From Chromobacterium rhizoryzae (GTDB lineage: Bacteria > Pseudomonadota > Gammaproteobacteria > Burkholderiales > Chromobacteriaceae): a stretch of DNA of 64,000 bases. Of the stretch, positions 53,461-61,878 are shown one piece after another. The notes under the pieces are model-generated. The model ran no database searches. It was not told the DNA's origin and saw nothing but the letters and a program-made list of their open reading frames with translations. The position numbers were made by a program, and so were the translations under genes. The stretch is taken from contig NZ_CP066126.1 of assembly GCF_020544465.1 (NCBI RefSeq), forward strand, positions 1,736,001-1,800,000, in the 5' to 3' direction. The stretch's first letter is position 1, and each line of letters begins with the position of its first letter.

Positions 53461-56103
53461 ATGAAACGCAGCTATCTGGCGGTTGCCGCGGCGAGCATGG
53501 GCTTGGGCATGGGCGCTTGGGCGGAGGAGGCCGTCCCGCTGGAGCGGGTGACGGTGACCGGCTCCAATATCAAGCGCATCGGCAAGGAAAAGGCTTTGGC
53601 GGTGGAGGTGATCAAGAAAGAGGATATCGACAAGACCGGCGCGTCCACCGTGATCCAGTTGCTGGACCGGCTGCCGTCGGTGGGCAGCCTGCTGGCTGGT
53701 ACCAACTCCAACAGCTTTGCCGCCGGCGCGGCCACCGCCGGCCTGCGCGGCATGAGCTCCAAGTACGTGCTGGTCTTGCTGAACGGCCGTCGCTTGCCCA
53801 ATTACGCGATGTTCATCAGCGGCACCGACGCCTTTGTCGATCTGAACACCTTGCCGCTGTCGGTGATTGAGTCGGTGGAGATTCTGCGGGACGGCGCATC
53901 GGCCATTTACGGTTCCGACGCGGTGGCCGGCGTGATCAACTTCAAGACCCGGCGCAACTTCCGGGGCGCCGAGGCGGCGCTGCGCGGCGGCGGCAATCTG
54001 GATGGAGACGGCATCGAGCAGGGGCTGAATCTGAGCGGCGGCTTCGGGGATCTGGAACAGGATGGCCAGAACCTGCTGCTGTCTTTCGACGTTTACCACC
54101 GCGAGCCGGTGTTCAGCCGCAACCACGACGCCACTCGCAGCAACGATTACCGTTTTCAGGGCGGGCCGGATCTGCGCAGCGGCGCGCAATGGGGCTATTG
54201 GAACGACCGCACGCCCAACGCCGACAGAAGCAACGCGCTGGCCAAGCCCTTGCCCGGCTGCCCGCCGTGGCGGCTGACCACCCGGCCCAGCGGAGCCGCG
54301 CTGTGCGTGTCCGACGTGGATGAGATGGGCGCTCAGTTAGCGCCGCGCACCAGTCGTTATGGCTTGATGGCCCATTACACCCGGCGTTTGAGCGGCGACG
54401 CGGAGTTCTTCGCCGAACTGGGGCTGAACCGCACCGAGACGCCGCTGGACGGCGCTTATTCCTTTGTGCAGACCATTGTGTCGCCCAATTGGGCGATTTA
54501 TCCGCGGGACGGCGGCCTGGCGTCGGTGTATCCAGACTTCAAACCCACCGACAATCTGCAAATCACCCGCAATCTGTCGGAGAACGGCCGGCGGCTCAAC
54601 GAGATCACCAGCGACACGTATCGCGCGGTGCTGGGCGGACGCGCCTTGTGGCGCGACTGGGATCTGGAGAGCTCGCTGAACCTGGGTTTGAACAAGGTGG
54701 AGGCGAGGCAGAACAATGTGGTGTTGAACGACGCTTTCCTCGCCATGTTGCGGAACGGCGCCGACGGCGGGCCGCTCTATAACCCGTTTTCGCAGCAGAA
54801 CGACGCCGCCGCGCTGCGGCCGTATCTGGCCACCATCGCCAACACGTCCTCGTCGCGTTTGTCGGCGTTTGAATTCAAGGCCAGCAATGATGAGTGGTTC
54901 AGGCTGCCGGCCGGCCCCGCCGGCTTCGCCGCCGGTCTGCAGTGGTCGCATGAATCGATAGACGCGCAGCCGGACCCGCTGCTGCAAACCGGCAAGATCA
55001 TGAATTTCGCCGTCCAGCAAAGTCTGCGGGCCAGCCGCTCGGTGCTGTCCGCTTTCAGCGAAGTCAATTTGCCGGTGTTGAAGAATCTGGAGGTCCAGCT
55101 GGCGGTGCGCGCCGACCGCTACAACGATTTCGGCGACACCTTCAACCCCAAGCTGGCTTTTTCCTTCCGTCCCTGGGAGCCGGCGATGCTGCGCGGCTCC
55201 GTCACCACCGGTTTCAAGGCGCCGACGCTGCCTCAGCTGTACGCGTCGCGGCAGGCCTACACTTCGGTGTACGACTACGCGCAGTGCGCCGACCGCGGCA
55301 TCGCCCGCGAACGCTGCGGCCTGGCCAGCAATCAGCTGCGCAGCGGCGGCAACCCGGGGCTGAATCCGGAGGAGTCGCGGAACTACGCGCTGGGCCTGGT
55401 GCTGCAGCCGACTCCGGCGCTGTCGGCCACCGTGGACTGGTACCGGATCGAGGTGTCCAACACCGTGCAGTCGCTGGACCCGCAATACGTGCTGGACAAT
55501 CCGGACCGTTTTCCCGGCTTCGTGGTGCGCAAGCCCGCCGATCTTCCCGGCGTAAGGGGGGACATCGACTACATTTCCGCGCCGTACATGAATATCGGCA
55601 AGACCCGGACTTCCGGCGTCGACATCGATGTGCAGTACGACTGGTCGCTGGGCGCTTACGGCAAGCTCAAGTTCCGCAATGCGCAAAGCCGCATCTTCAG
55701 CTACCGGGAATCGCAGACCGAGACCGATCCGATGCTGGAGTACGCCGACTACGGCGCGCAGCCGCGCTGGAAAAACGTCTTTGAAGTGAGTTACAGCCGG
55801 GGCGGCTATTCTGTGGGGCTGACGGCGCGCAGCTACGCGTCTTTCAAGAACCTGTACTCCCAGCTGTACCGCAATGCTGGGGACGTGAAGGAGAGGGTGG
55901 GGTCCTACACCGCGCTGGATCTCAGTGTCGGCCTGAAGCCGAGCAAGGGCTTCAGCGTCAGCGGCGGCATACGCAATCTGGGCAACCGGATGCCCAGCTA
56001 CGCCACCGGGGCCGGCTTCAGCGGCGGGGCGGCCGCTTACTCCGGCCCCGCCACCGATTTATGGGGGAGGATGTTGTACCTGTCCGGCCGTTACGTATTC
56101 TAG
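53461..56103 (+). CDS. TonB-dependent outer-membrane receptor
   Basis: 880 residues. Signal peptide to about residue 21, plug domain (about 40-165) with LRGMSSKYVLVLLNGRRLPN and VESVEILRDGASAIYGSDAV, then a 22-strand barrel ending in Phe (SGRYVF). The TonB box region is probably VERVTVTGS-like near 28-35. Plug style resembles receptors for larger organic substrates rather than typical siderophore receptors, but the substrate is not determinable. No TonB, ExbBD or ABC importer gene is adjacent. Confidence 0.93.
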   Translation: MKRSYLAVAAASMGLGMGAWAEEAVPLERVTVTGSNIKRIGKEKALAVEVIKKEDIDKTGASTVIQLLDRLPSVGSLLAGTNSNSFAAGAATAGLRGMSSKYVLVLLNGRRLPNYAMFISGTDAFVDLNTLPLSVIESVEILRDGASAIYGSDAVAGVINFKTRRNFRGAEAALRGGGNLDGDGIEQGLNLSGGFGDLEQDGQNLLLSFDVYHREPVFSRNHDATRSNDYRFQGGPDLRSGAQWGYWNDRTPNADRSNALAKPLPGCPPWRLTTRPSGAALCVSDVDEMGAQLAPRTSRYGLMAHYTRRLSGDAEFFAELGLNRTETPLDGAYSFVQTIVSPNWAIYPRDGGLASVYPDFKPTDNLQITRNLSENGRRLNEITSDTYRAVLGGRALWRDWDLESSLNLGLNKVEARQNNVVLNDAFLAMLRNGADGGPLYNPFSQQNDAAALRPYLATIANTSSSRLSAFEFKASNDEWFRLPAGPAGFAAGLQWSHESIDAQPDPLLQTGKIMNFAVQQSLRASRSVLSAFSEVNLPVLKNLEVQLAVRADRYNDFGDTFNPKLAFSFRPWEPAMLRGSVTTGFKAPTLPQLYASRQAYTSVYDYAQCADRGIARERCGLASNQLRSGGNPGLNPEESRNYALGLVLQPTPALSATVDWYRIEVSNTVQSLDPQYVLDNPDRFPGFVVRKPADLPGVRGDIDYISAPYMNIGKTRTSGVDIDVQYDWSLGAYGKLKFRNAQSRIFSYRESQTETDPMLEYADYGAQPRWKNVFEVSYSRGGYSVGLTARSYASFKNLYSQLYRNAGDVKERVGSYTALDLSVGLKPSKGFSVSGGIRNLGNRMPSYATGAGFSGGAAAYSGPATDLWGRMLYLSGRYVF

Positions 56104-56152
56104 GAGGGCGCATAGGCCGCGGGCATGGCGGGGCGAGGCCGTCGGAGCGGGG

Positions 56153-57805
56153 TCAGCGCTGGTGCTGAGGCGTCAAGGTGGCGGGGGCGGGGCTGACCGC
56201 GTTGCGGCCGGAGCGCTTGGCGATGTAGAGCGCGCTGTCGGCGTCTTCGTAGAAGGTGCGGCCGTTGTCGTCCGTTTCCGGCACCCTGGCGGCGACGCCT
56301 ATGCTGCAGGTGACTTTGCGCAAGGGGCTCTTCAAATGCGCCAGCTCCAGTTCTTCCAGTCGGGCGCGGAAGCCTTCCGCCGCGGCCACCGCCTGGTCCT
56401 GCCCGCATTCTTCCAGCAGCACGCCGAACTCTTCGCCGCCCAGCCGCGCCACGATGTGGCGACGGGGGCTGAAGTAGGCGTTCAGCTCTTGCGCCAGCCT
56501 TTGCAGGATCAGATCGCCGGCGTAATGGCCGTAGTGGTCGTTGTAGCCTTTGAAGTTGTCCACGTCCAGGATCAGCAGCGCCAGCGTCTTGCCGGCGGCG
56601 CGGTGCTTGTCCAGCGTCGGCGCCAGGATTTCGTCGAAGTGCCGGCGGTTGTAGAGCCCGGTGAGGCCGTCGGTATTGGCCTGCAGCAAAAGCTTGGATT
56701 GCCGCGACACGAAGCGGACGCTGCCGGCCAGCCACAGCAGGATGGCGGTGGTGACGCCGCTCCAGAACACCGAGGCCAGCGTCAGCAGCAGGACGCTGAG
56801 CACCAGCACGCCACAGGAGGCCAGCAGATAGGCCGGCAGAATGCCCTGGCGGTGCTTGTAGCGGCTGAGCAGCAGGTCCAGCAGCAAGATGGCCAGCGCG
56901 TTGATGACGGCTTTCCAGCCCAGCGGCAGCGGCACCGGCGTGTTGTCCTGTTGCAGCCCATGAAGCAGGAAGGCGTTGATTTCCACGCCGGGCATGCCGC
57001 GGTTGTTGGCCGACAGCGGCGTGGCGTGGATATCGCCCAGGCCGGTGGCGGTGGCGCCCACCAGTACGATCTTGCCGGCGAAGAAGGCGGGAGGCAGCTG
57101 ATTGAGCGCGTCGATATAGGACACTTGCTGGAACGGCGGCGGGCCGGACAGATAGGGCACCATCACCGGGTCTTCGCGCAGCCAGCTGCCCGGCTTGCCG
57201 TGCGGCATCGCCATTTTCTGCTGTTCGGACTGGCGCTGGCCATTGGCCAGATCCAGCACCGCCTGCGCGAAATTGGGGTGGTGGGGCGAGCCCAGGCCCG
57301 CTTTCAGATAGACGCGGCGGATCACGCCGTCGCTGTCCAATTCGTAGTCGGTGTGCCCCAGGCCGGCGCTGGCGGCGGCGATGGCGGGCAGGGGCCGGGT
57401 CTCGGTCAGGCGGTTGTCCTGCATTTCCGGAAACACCGGACTGATGACTTTGCCGTTGCGGCGGATGGCGTCCGCCAGCGCCTGATCCGACTCCGGCATA
57501 TTGTGCGAGGGTTCGGCCAACACGATGTCCAGGCCCACGGCCTTGGCTTGCGCCAGCTTGTCCACCAGCTGGGCGTGGAATTCGCGCGGCCAGGGCCAGC
57601 GGCCCAGCTCCGACAGGCTGCGCTCGTCCACCGCGACGACGACGATGTCGCTGGTCTGGTTATGGTTGGACTTGATCCGGATCAGCCCGTCGTACAGCCA
57701 GAAGTCCAGCCGCAGCAACAGGCCGGAGAGGGTCAGCAGAGCCGCCAGCAAGGCCAGCAAAAAAGGCAACAAGCGCAGAATCTTGTCGCGATAGTAAGTT
57801 AGCAT
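56153..57805 (-). CDS. CHASE2 - GGDEF diguanylate cyclase
   Basis: 550 residues. One N-terminal helix (about 10-30), an extracytoplasmic CHASE2 sensor (about 35-285, with VVVAVDERSLSELGRWPWPR), three transmembrane helices (about 300-375), then GGDEF with intact RLGGEEFG and LDVDNFKGYNDHYGHYAGD. The usual upstream RxxD inhibitory site is absent. Predicted to make c-di-GMP in response to a periplasmic signal. 9 bp downstream of the FecR/LysM gene, so the two are one operon. Confidence 0.93.
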   Translation of the reverse strand: MLTYYRDKILRLLPFLLALLAALLTLSGLLLRLDFWLYDGLIRIKSNHNQTSDIVVVAVDERSLSELGRWPWPREFHAQLVDKLAQAKAVGLDIVLAEPSHNMPESDQALADAIRRNGKVISPVFPEMQDNRLTETRPLPAIAAASAGLGHTDYELDSDGVIRRVYLKAGLGSPHHPNFAQAVLDLANGQRQSEQQKMAMPHGKPGSWLREDPVMVPYLSGPPPFQQVSYIDALNQLPPAFFAGKIVLVGATATGLGDIHATPLSANNRGMPGVEINAFLLHGLQQDNTPVPLPLGWKAVINALAILLLDLLLSRYKHRQGILPAYLLASCGVLVLSVLLLTLASVFWSGVTTAILLWLAGSVRFVSRQSKLLLQANTDGLTGLYNRRHFDEILAPTLDKHRAAGKTLALLILDVDNFKGYNDHYGHYAGDLILQRLAQELNAYFSPRRHIVARLGGEEFGVLLEECGQDQAVAAAEGFRARLEELELAHLKSPLRKVTCSIGVAARVPETDDNGRTFYEDADSALYIAKRSGRNAVSPAPATLTPQHQR

Positions 57806-57814
57806 GTTGCCATT

Positions 57815-59371
57815 CTAGGGAAGTTTTCCGGGAAGAGTGAGCATTTCTTGCTCTTCCGTCGCCAAGTAGCCGTGTTCTCCCTCGATCTTGACGCTTGCCT
57901 TGTATTGCCCGGCCGGCAAGGCTTCCAGCGCTTTCAGCTCCCATTGCGGCTTATCGCTGCTCAGCGAAAACGGCTGCGCGTTGGCGGCCTGGGCCGCGGT
58001 CAGCGTCAGGGTGTAGCGCGCGCGGGCGACGGGATAGGGGCGGGCCGCCAGCACCGGGGTGGTTTTGTCCAGGCGGCTGAGCCAGCCCTTGGTCTCCACT
58101 TTTTGCGCGGAGGAGAAAGGACCCGGCCGGCCTTGCGCGTCCAGCCGCGCCAGCCTCCAGTACCAGACGCCGGATTCCGGCAACTCGGTTTTGAACTCGG
58201 CCTCGGCCACGCTCTGTTCCAGCAGCGGCTGGGCGAAATCCGGCTGGCGCGAAATCTGCAGCCGCAGCGGGCGTTCCGCGCTGGCGTCCACCCGCAAGGT
58301 CAGGGATTTGCCGCGCAGCTGGACGCCGTCCGCATGGGTGAACAACAGCGGCGGCAGCGGGTAGGCTTGCAGCTTGAAACTGCGCGTGCTGTCGTAGCCT
58401 TCCAGGCCGGAGCGGTTCTTGGCGCGGACGTGCAGCACGTAGTCGCCGTTGCCCGGCAGGCGCGGATAGTAACGCGGCGCCTGCAACTGGCGCTCGGCCA
58501 GGCGCTTCTTGCCGCTCAAGGTCACGCGGTAGGAAGCGGCGCGTTCGTCACGCTGCCACTCCAGCGGCGGCGGGTTGAACTGGCTATTGTCCGCCACGGT
58601 GGACAGGTCCGGCGGCGGCGGCAGTTCTTCCGGCTTGCTTGGCCCGCTTTTACGGCTGGACAAGGTGCCGAAACCGGCGGGCACGTCCACCTTGCTGCGA
58701 CGGCCCTTGACCTCCACGCTGCCTTTGAGCACTTCCGCCAAGGTGTCTTCGCCGCCGGCGGCGTTGACGCGGAATTCCGTGCCGCGCACGGTGGTGACCG
58801 CCGACGGGGTGCGGATCTCGTAGCGGCTGGGCATCAGGATGTTGGGAATCACCGAATTGCCGGTGCTGCCGTTGTTCAGCTTGATCTGGGACTGGATCGC
58901 CCCGGTGCTGGGGTAATAGACCTGGGTTTGCAGGCTCAGATCGGTATTGGCGTTGATCACCAGCGAGGAGCCGTCGACGAAGCGCAATTTGATCATGGCG
59001 TCGTTGCCGGTCGTGAAGCGGGTGCCTTTGGGGTATTTCTTGCCCACCGCCAGATCCAGCGGCTTGCCCTTGGCGTCGGCCGCGGCGGATTCGCCGGCCA
59101 TGTCCTCCAGGGTGGCGTCGGATTGCGCCTGTCGGATCCAGGGGTAGGGGACCCGCAGGATGCTGCCGGGGATCAGCCGATAGGGGTTGGCGATGCGATT
59201 TCTGGCTTGCAGCTTCGGCACATAAGCGGGAGACGACAGATGCTCGGCCGCCAGCGACCACAGATTGTCGCCGTTTTTGACCGTATATTCCCAGATGGCC
59301 TTGTCGGCGGGATCGCCCGCCAGGGCCAGTGTGCTGGCGAAGCAGCCAGCCGCCAGGATTAAATTGCGCAT
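57815..59371 (-). CDS. Periplasmic LysM - FecR domain protein
   Basis: 518 residues with signal peptide (cleavage near ALAG). LysM (about 29-75, YTVKNGDNLWSLAAEHL) for peptidoglycan binding, FecR domain (about 105-215, RYEIRTPSAVTTVRGTEFRV), a Pro-rich link, then fibronectin-like beta repeats (about 265-515). FecR/LysM proteins are often paired with CHASE2 signalling proteins. Probably presents a cell-wall state or ligand to the CHASE2 domain encoded next. Confidence 0.9.
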   Translation of the reverse strand: MRNLILAAGCFASTLALAGDPADKAIWEYTVKNGDNLWSLAAEHLSSPAYVPKLQARNRIANPYRLIPGSILRVPYPWIRQAQSDATLEDMAGESAAADAKGKPLDLAVGKKYPKGTRFTTGNDAMIKLRFVDGSSLVINANTDLSLQTQVYYPSTGAIQSQIKLNNGSTGNSVIPNILMPSRYEIRTPSAVTTVRGTEFRVNAAGGEDTLAEVLKGSVEVKGRRSKVDVPAGFGTLSSRKSGPSKPEELPPPPDLSTVADNSQFNPPPLEWQRDERAASYRVTLSGKKRLAERQLQAPRYYPRLPGNGDYVLHVRAKNRSGLEGYDSTRSFKLQAYPLPPLLFTHADGVQLRGKSLTLRVDASAERPLRLQISRQPDFAQPLLEQSVAEAEFKTELPESGVWYWRLARLDAQGRPGPFSSAQKVETKGWLSRLDKTTPVLAARPYPVARARYTLTLTAAQAANAQPFSLSSDKPQWELKALEALPAGQYKASVKIEGEHGYLATEEQEMLTLPGKLP

Positions 59372-59523
59372 AGTTGAATCTCTTTATATGGAATGCAGAA
59401 AGTCAACCAAAAGTATCACCGCAGCCCAGACGCATTGCAAGCTGATAAGCAATAGAATGGTAGTTGTTTGTCCTAAGTTGGGCGATATGCGAATGCTTGC
59501 TTGAAATATGCGACGCAAAATGC

Positions 59524-59551
59524 AAAAAAGCAGCCTAAAGGCTGCTTTTTT
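59524..59551 (-). terminator. Rho-independent terminator of the tRNA operon
   Basis: Stem AAAAAGCAGCC / GGCTGCTTTTT with loop TAAA, T-run on the minus strand. Nine bases after the last tRNA gene in transcription order. Confidence 0.92.
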
Positions 59552-59559
59552 GCAATGCT

Positions 59560-59636
59560 TGGCGGAGTGGACGGGACTCGAACCCGCGACCCCCGGCGTG
59601 ACAGGCCGGTATTCTAACCAACTGAACTACCACTCC
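59560..59636 (-). tRNA. tRNA-Asp(GUC), copy 1 (last in the operon)
   Basis: 77 nt including an encoded CCA; 7-bp acceptor GGAGTGG/CCACTCC, anticodon loop CTGTCAC with GTC. Same sequence as the other five Asp genes as far as I can compare. Confidence 0.97.
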
Positions 59637-59642
59637 AGCAAA

Positions 59643-59719
59643 TGGTGGGCGGTACTGGACTCGAACCAGCGACCCCTGCCGTGTGAAGGCAGTGCTCTAC
59701 CAACTGAGACTAACCGCCC
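59643..59719 (-). tRNA. tRNA-Val(CAC) with an extra base in the D arm
   Basis: 77 nt including CCA. Acceptor GGGCGGT/ACCGCCC, anticodon stem CTGCC/GGCAG with loop TTCACAC (anticodon CAC), T arm GCTGG-TTCGAGT-CCAGT. The D region reads TAGTCTCAGTTGGTAGAGC, one T more than the TAGCTCAG of the neighbouring tRNA-Val(UAC), which puts a bulge or mismatch in the D stem. Confidence 0.85.
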
Positions 59720-59761
59720 GAAACTGTTGCTCCGTTTCCGGATACTGCTATGCAATGCTGT

Positions 59762-59838
59762 TGGCGGAGTGGACGGGACTCGAACCCGCGACCCCCGGCG
59801 TGACAGGCCGGTATTCTAACCAACTGAACTACCACTCC
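59762..59838 (-). tRNA. tRNA-Asp(GUC), copy 2
   Basis: 77 nt with encoded CCA, anticodon GTC. Pairs with the tRNA-Val(UAC) upstream at 59852 in the repeating Val-Asp pattern. Confidence 0.97.
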
Positions 59839-59851
59839 AACCGTAAAACTT

Positions 59852-59927
59852 TGGTGGGCGTTGACGGAGTCGAACCGCCGACATTCTGCTTGTAAGGCAG
59901 ACGCTCTACCAACTGAGCTAAACGCCC
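59852..59927 (-). tRNA. tRNA-Val(UAC), copy 1
   Basis: 76 nt with encoded CCA; acceptor GGGCGTT/AACGCCC, anticodon loop CTTACAA with TAC, standard D arm TAGCTCAGTTGGTAGAGC. Confidence 0.97.
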
Positions 59928-59953
59928 GAATCCGGGTACTGCTTCAATACTGT

Positions 59954-60030
59954 TGGCGGAGTGGACGGGACTCGAACCCGCGACCCCCGGCGTGACAGGC
60001 CGGTATTCTAACCAACTGAACTACCACTCC
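59954..60030 (-). tRNA. tRNA-Asp(GUC), copy 3
   Basis: 77 nt with encoded CCA, anticodon GTC; 11-bp spacer to the Val gene upstream. Confidence 0.97.
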
Positions 60031-60041
60031 AACCGAAACTT

Positions 60042-60117
60042 TGGTGGGCGTTGACGGAGTCGAACCGCCGACATTCTGCTTGTAAGGCAGACGCTCTACC
60101 AACTGAGCTAAACGCCC
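60042..60117 (-). tRNA. tRNA-Val(UAC), copy 2
   Basis: 76 nt with encoded CCA, anticodon TAC; same sequence as copy 1. Confidence 0.97.
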
Positions 60118-60144
60118 GAATCCGGGTACTGCTTTCAATGCTGT

Positions 60145-60221
60145 TGGCGGAGTGGACGGGACTCGAACCCGCGACCCCCGGCGTGACAGGCCGGTATTCT
60201 AACCAACTGAACTACCACTCC
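60145..60221 (-). tRNA. tRNA-Asp(GUC), copy 4
   Basis: 77 nt with encoded CCA, anticodon GTC. Confidence 0.97.
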
Positions 60222-60234
60222 AACCGCAAAACTT

Positions 60235-60310
60235 TGGTGGGCGTTGACGGAGTCGAACCGCCGACATTCTGCTTGTAAGGCAGACGCTCTACCAACTGAG
60301 CTAAACGCCC
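60235..60310 (-). tRNA. tRNA-Val(UAC), copy 3
   Basis: 76 nt with encoded CCA, anticodon TAC. Confidence 0.97.
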
Positions 60311-60336
60311 GAATCCGGGTACTGCTTTAATGCTGT

Positions 60337-60413
60337 TGGCGGAGTGGACGGGACTCGAACCCGCGACCCCCGGCGTGACAGGCCGGTATTCTAACCAACT
60401 GAACTACCACTCC
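60337..60413 (-). tRNA. tRNA-Asp(GUC), copy 5
   Basis: 77 nt with encoded CCA, anticodon GTC. Confidence 0.97.
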
Positions 60414-60426
60414 AACCGCAAAACTT

Positions 60427-60502
60427 TGGTGGGCGTTGACGGAGTCGAACCGCCGACATTCTGCTTGTAAGGCAGACGCTCTACCAACTGAGCTAAACGC
60501 CC
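60427..60502 (-). tRNA. tRNA-Val(UAC), copy 4
   Basis: 76 nt with encoded CCA, anticodon TAC. Confidence 0.97.
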
Positions 60503-60528
60503 GAATCCGGGTACTGCTTTAATGCTGT

Positions 60529-60605
60529 TGGCGGAGTGGACGGGACTCGAACCCGCGACCCCCGGCGTGACAGGCCGGTATTCTAACCAACTGAACTACC
60601 ACTCC
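60529..60605 (-). tRNA. tRNA-Asp(GUC), copy 6
   Basis: 77 nt with encoded CCA, anticodon GTC. Confidence 0.97.
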
Positions 60606-60618
60606 AACCGCAAAACTT

Positions 60619-60694
60619 TGGTGGGCGTTGACGGAGTCGAACCGCCGACATTCTGCTTGTAAGGCAGACGCTCTACCAACTGAGCTAAACGCCC
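60619..60694 (-). tRNA. tRNA-Val(UAC), copy 5 (first in the operon)
   Basis: 76 nt with encoded CCA, anticodon TAC. The operon promoter should lie in 60695-60912, shared divergently with accA. Confidence 0.97.
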
Positions 60695-60912
60695 TGAATC
60701 CTTTTCGCTGCTGCGTTTGCGTTTCAGCGAGGAGGCGAATTAAAACACAGGGTTTAAGCTTGCGCAAGTGGTCTACCCGCAAATTTTTGCAACCGGCGGC
60801 AATTTCGAATAAATGCTCCAAAATTTAATGTTTTTGTCAGACAGAAAGGTGACGCCGACTTTGCCGCTAAGGTATCATGCCGCCATTAGCTATTTATCGG
60901 ATGACGTTACGA

Positions 60913-61878
60913 ATGAAGCCGACCTTTCTCGATTTTGAGCAGCCTATTGCCGAGCTCGAGAACAAAATAGAAGAACTTCGCTATGTTCAGGACGATTCCG
61001 TGCTGGACATCTCCGAGGAGATCGCGCGCCTGCAGAAGAAGAGCCAGGACTTGACCAAGTCCCTCTACGCCAAGCTGACGCCGTCTCAAATCGCCTTGGT
61101 GGCGCGCCATCCGCAGCGCCCCTACGCGCTCGACTATATAGAGAGTATTTTCACCGACTTCGAAGAGCTGCACGGCGACCGCGCGTTTGCCGACGACGCC
61201 GCCATCGTGGGCGGTCTGGCCCGTTTCAACGGCCAGTCGGTGATGGTCATCGGCCAGCAGAAGGGCCGGGACACCAAGGAAAAGATCCGCCGCAATTTCG
61301 GCATGCCGCATCCGGAAGGCTATCGCAAGGCCCTGCGCCTGATGAAGCTGGCCGAGAAGTTCGGCATCCCGGTGGTCACCTTGGTGGACACCACCGGCGC
61401 TTGGCCCGGCATCGGCGCGGAAGAACGCGGCCAATCCGAGGCCATCGGCCGCAATCTCTATGAAATGACCCGTTTGCGCGTGCCCGTCATTGTGACGGTG
61501 ATAGGCGAGGGCGGTTCCGGCGGCGCGCTGGCCATCGCGGTGGGCGATTGCGTCAACATGCTGCAATACGCCACCTACTCGGTGATTTCGCCGGAAGGCT
61601 GCGCCTCCATCTTGTGGAAGACCGCCGAGCGCGCGTCCGACGCCGCGGAAGCCTTGGGCATCACCGCGCCGCGCCTGAAGACGCTGGGCCTGATCGATCG
61701 CGTGGTCAACGAGCCGGTGGGCGGTGCGCATCGCGATCACGCTCAGATGATGGCGACGCTGAAGCGCGTGCTGCAGGAAGAGTTGAAAGACTTGACCGGC
61801 AAGCCGATCGACGAGTTGCTGAAAACCCGTTTCGACAGATTGATGAGTTATGGCCGCTTCAAGGAAGCCGCAGCCTGA
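60913..61878 (+). CDS. accA: Acetyl-CoA carboxylase carboxyltransferase subunit alpha
   Basis: 321 residues from the ATG at 60913 (E. coli AccA is 319). With AccD it transfers carboxyl from biotin to acetyl-CoA, the first step of fatty acid synthesis. Coiled N-terminal helices (EQPIAELENKIEELR) and crotonase-fold motifs TLVDTTGAWPGIGAEERGQS and GEGGSGGALA. Its end overlaps tilS by 29 bp. Confidence 0.97.
   Translation: MKPTFLDFEQPIAELENKIEELRYVQDDSVLDISEEIARLQKKSQDLTKSLYAKLTPSQIALVARHPQRPYALDYIESIFTDFEELHGDRAFADDAAIVGGLARFNGQSVMVIGQQKGRDTKEKIRRNFGMPHPEGYRKALRLMKLAEKFGIPVVTLVDTTGAWPGIGAEERGQSEAIGRNLYEMTRLRVPVIVTVIGEGGSGGALAIAVGDCVNMLQYATYSVISPEGCASILWKTAERASDAAEALGITAPRLKTLGLIDRVVNEPVGGAHRDHAQMMATLKRVLQEELKDLTGKPIDELLKTRFDRLMSYGRFKEAAA

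Larger units (their letters stand above)
59762..60694 (-). repeat. Five tandem Val(UAC)-Asp(GUC) tRNA units
   Basis: Val 5' ends at 60694, 60502, 60310, 60117 and 59927 give periods of 192, 192, 193 and 190 bp. Spacers are also conserved (for example CGAATCCGGGTACTGCTT after each Val end), so whole units were duplicated, not only tRNA bodies. Confidence 0.95.

Noticed and set aside
59508..60278. Short open frames across the tRNA array that share repeated peptide segments
   Set aside because: They are translations of tRNA genes; the repetition is explained by tRNA copies.
59560..60694. CRISPR-like regular repeats
   Set aside because: The regular period of about 192 bp comes from tandem tRNA genes with cloverleaf pairing and CCA ends; there are no short direct repeats with unique spacers and no cas genes.
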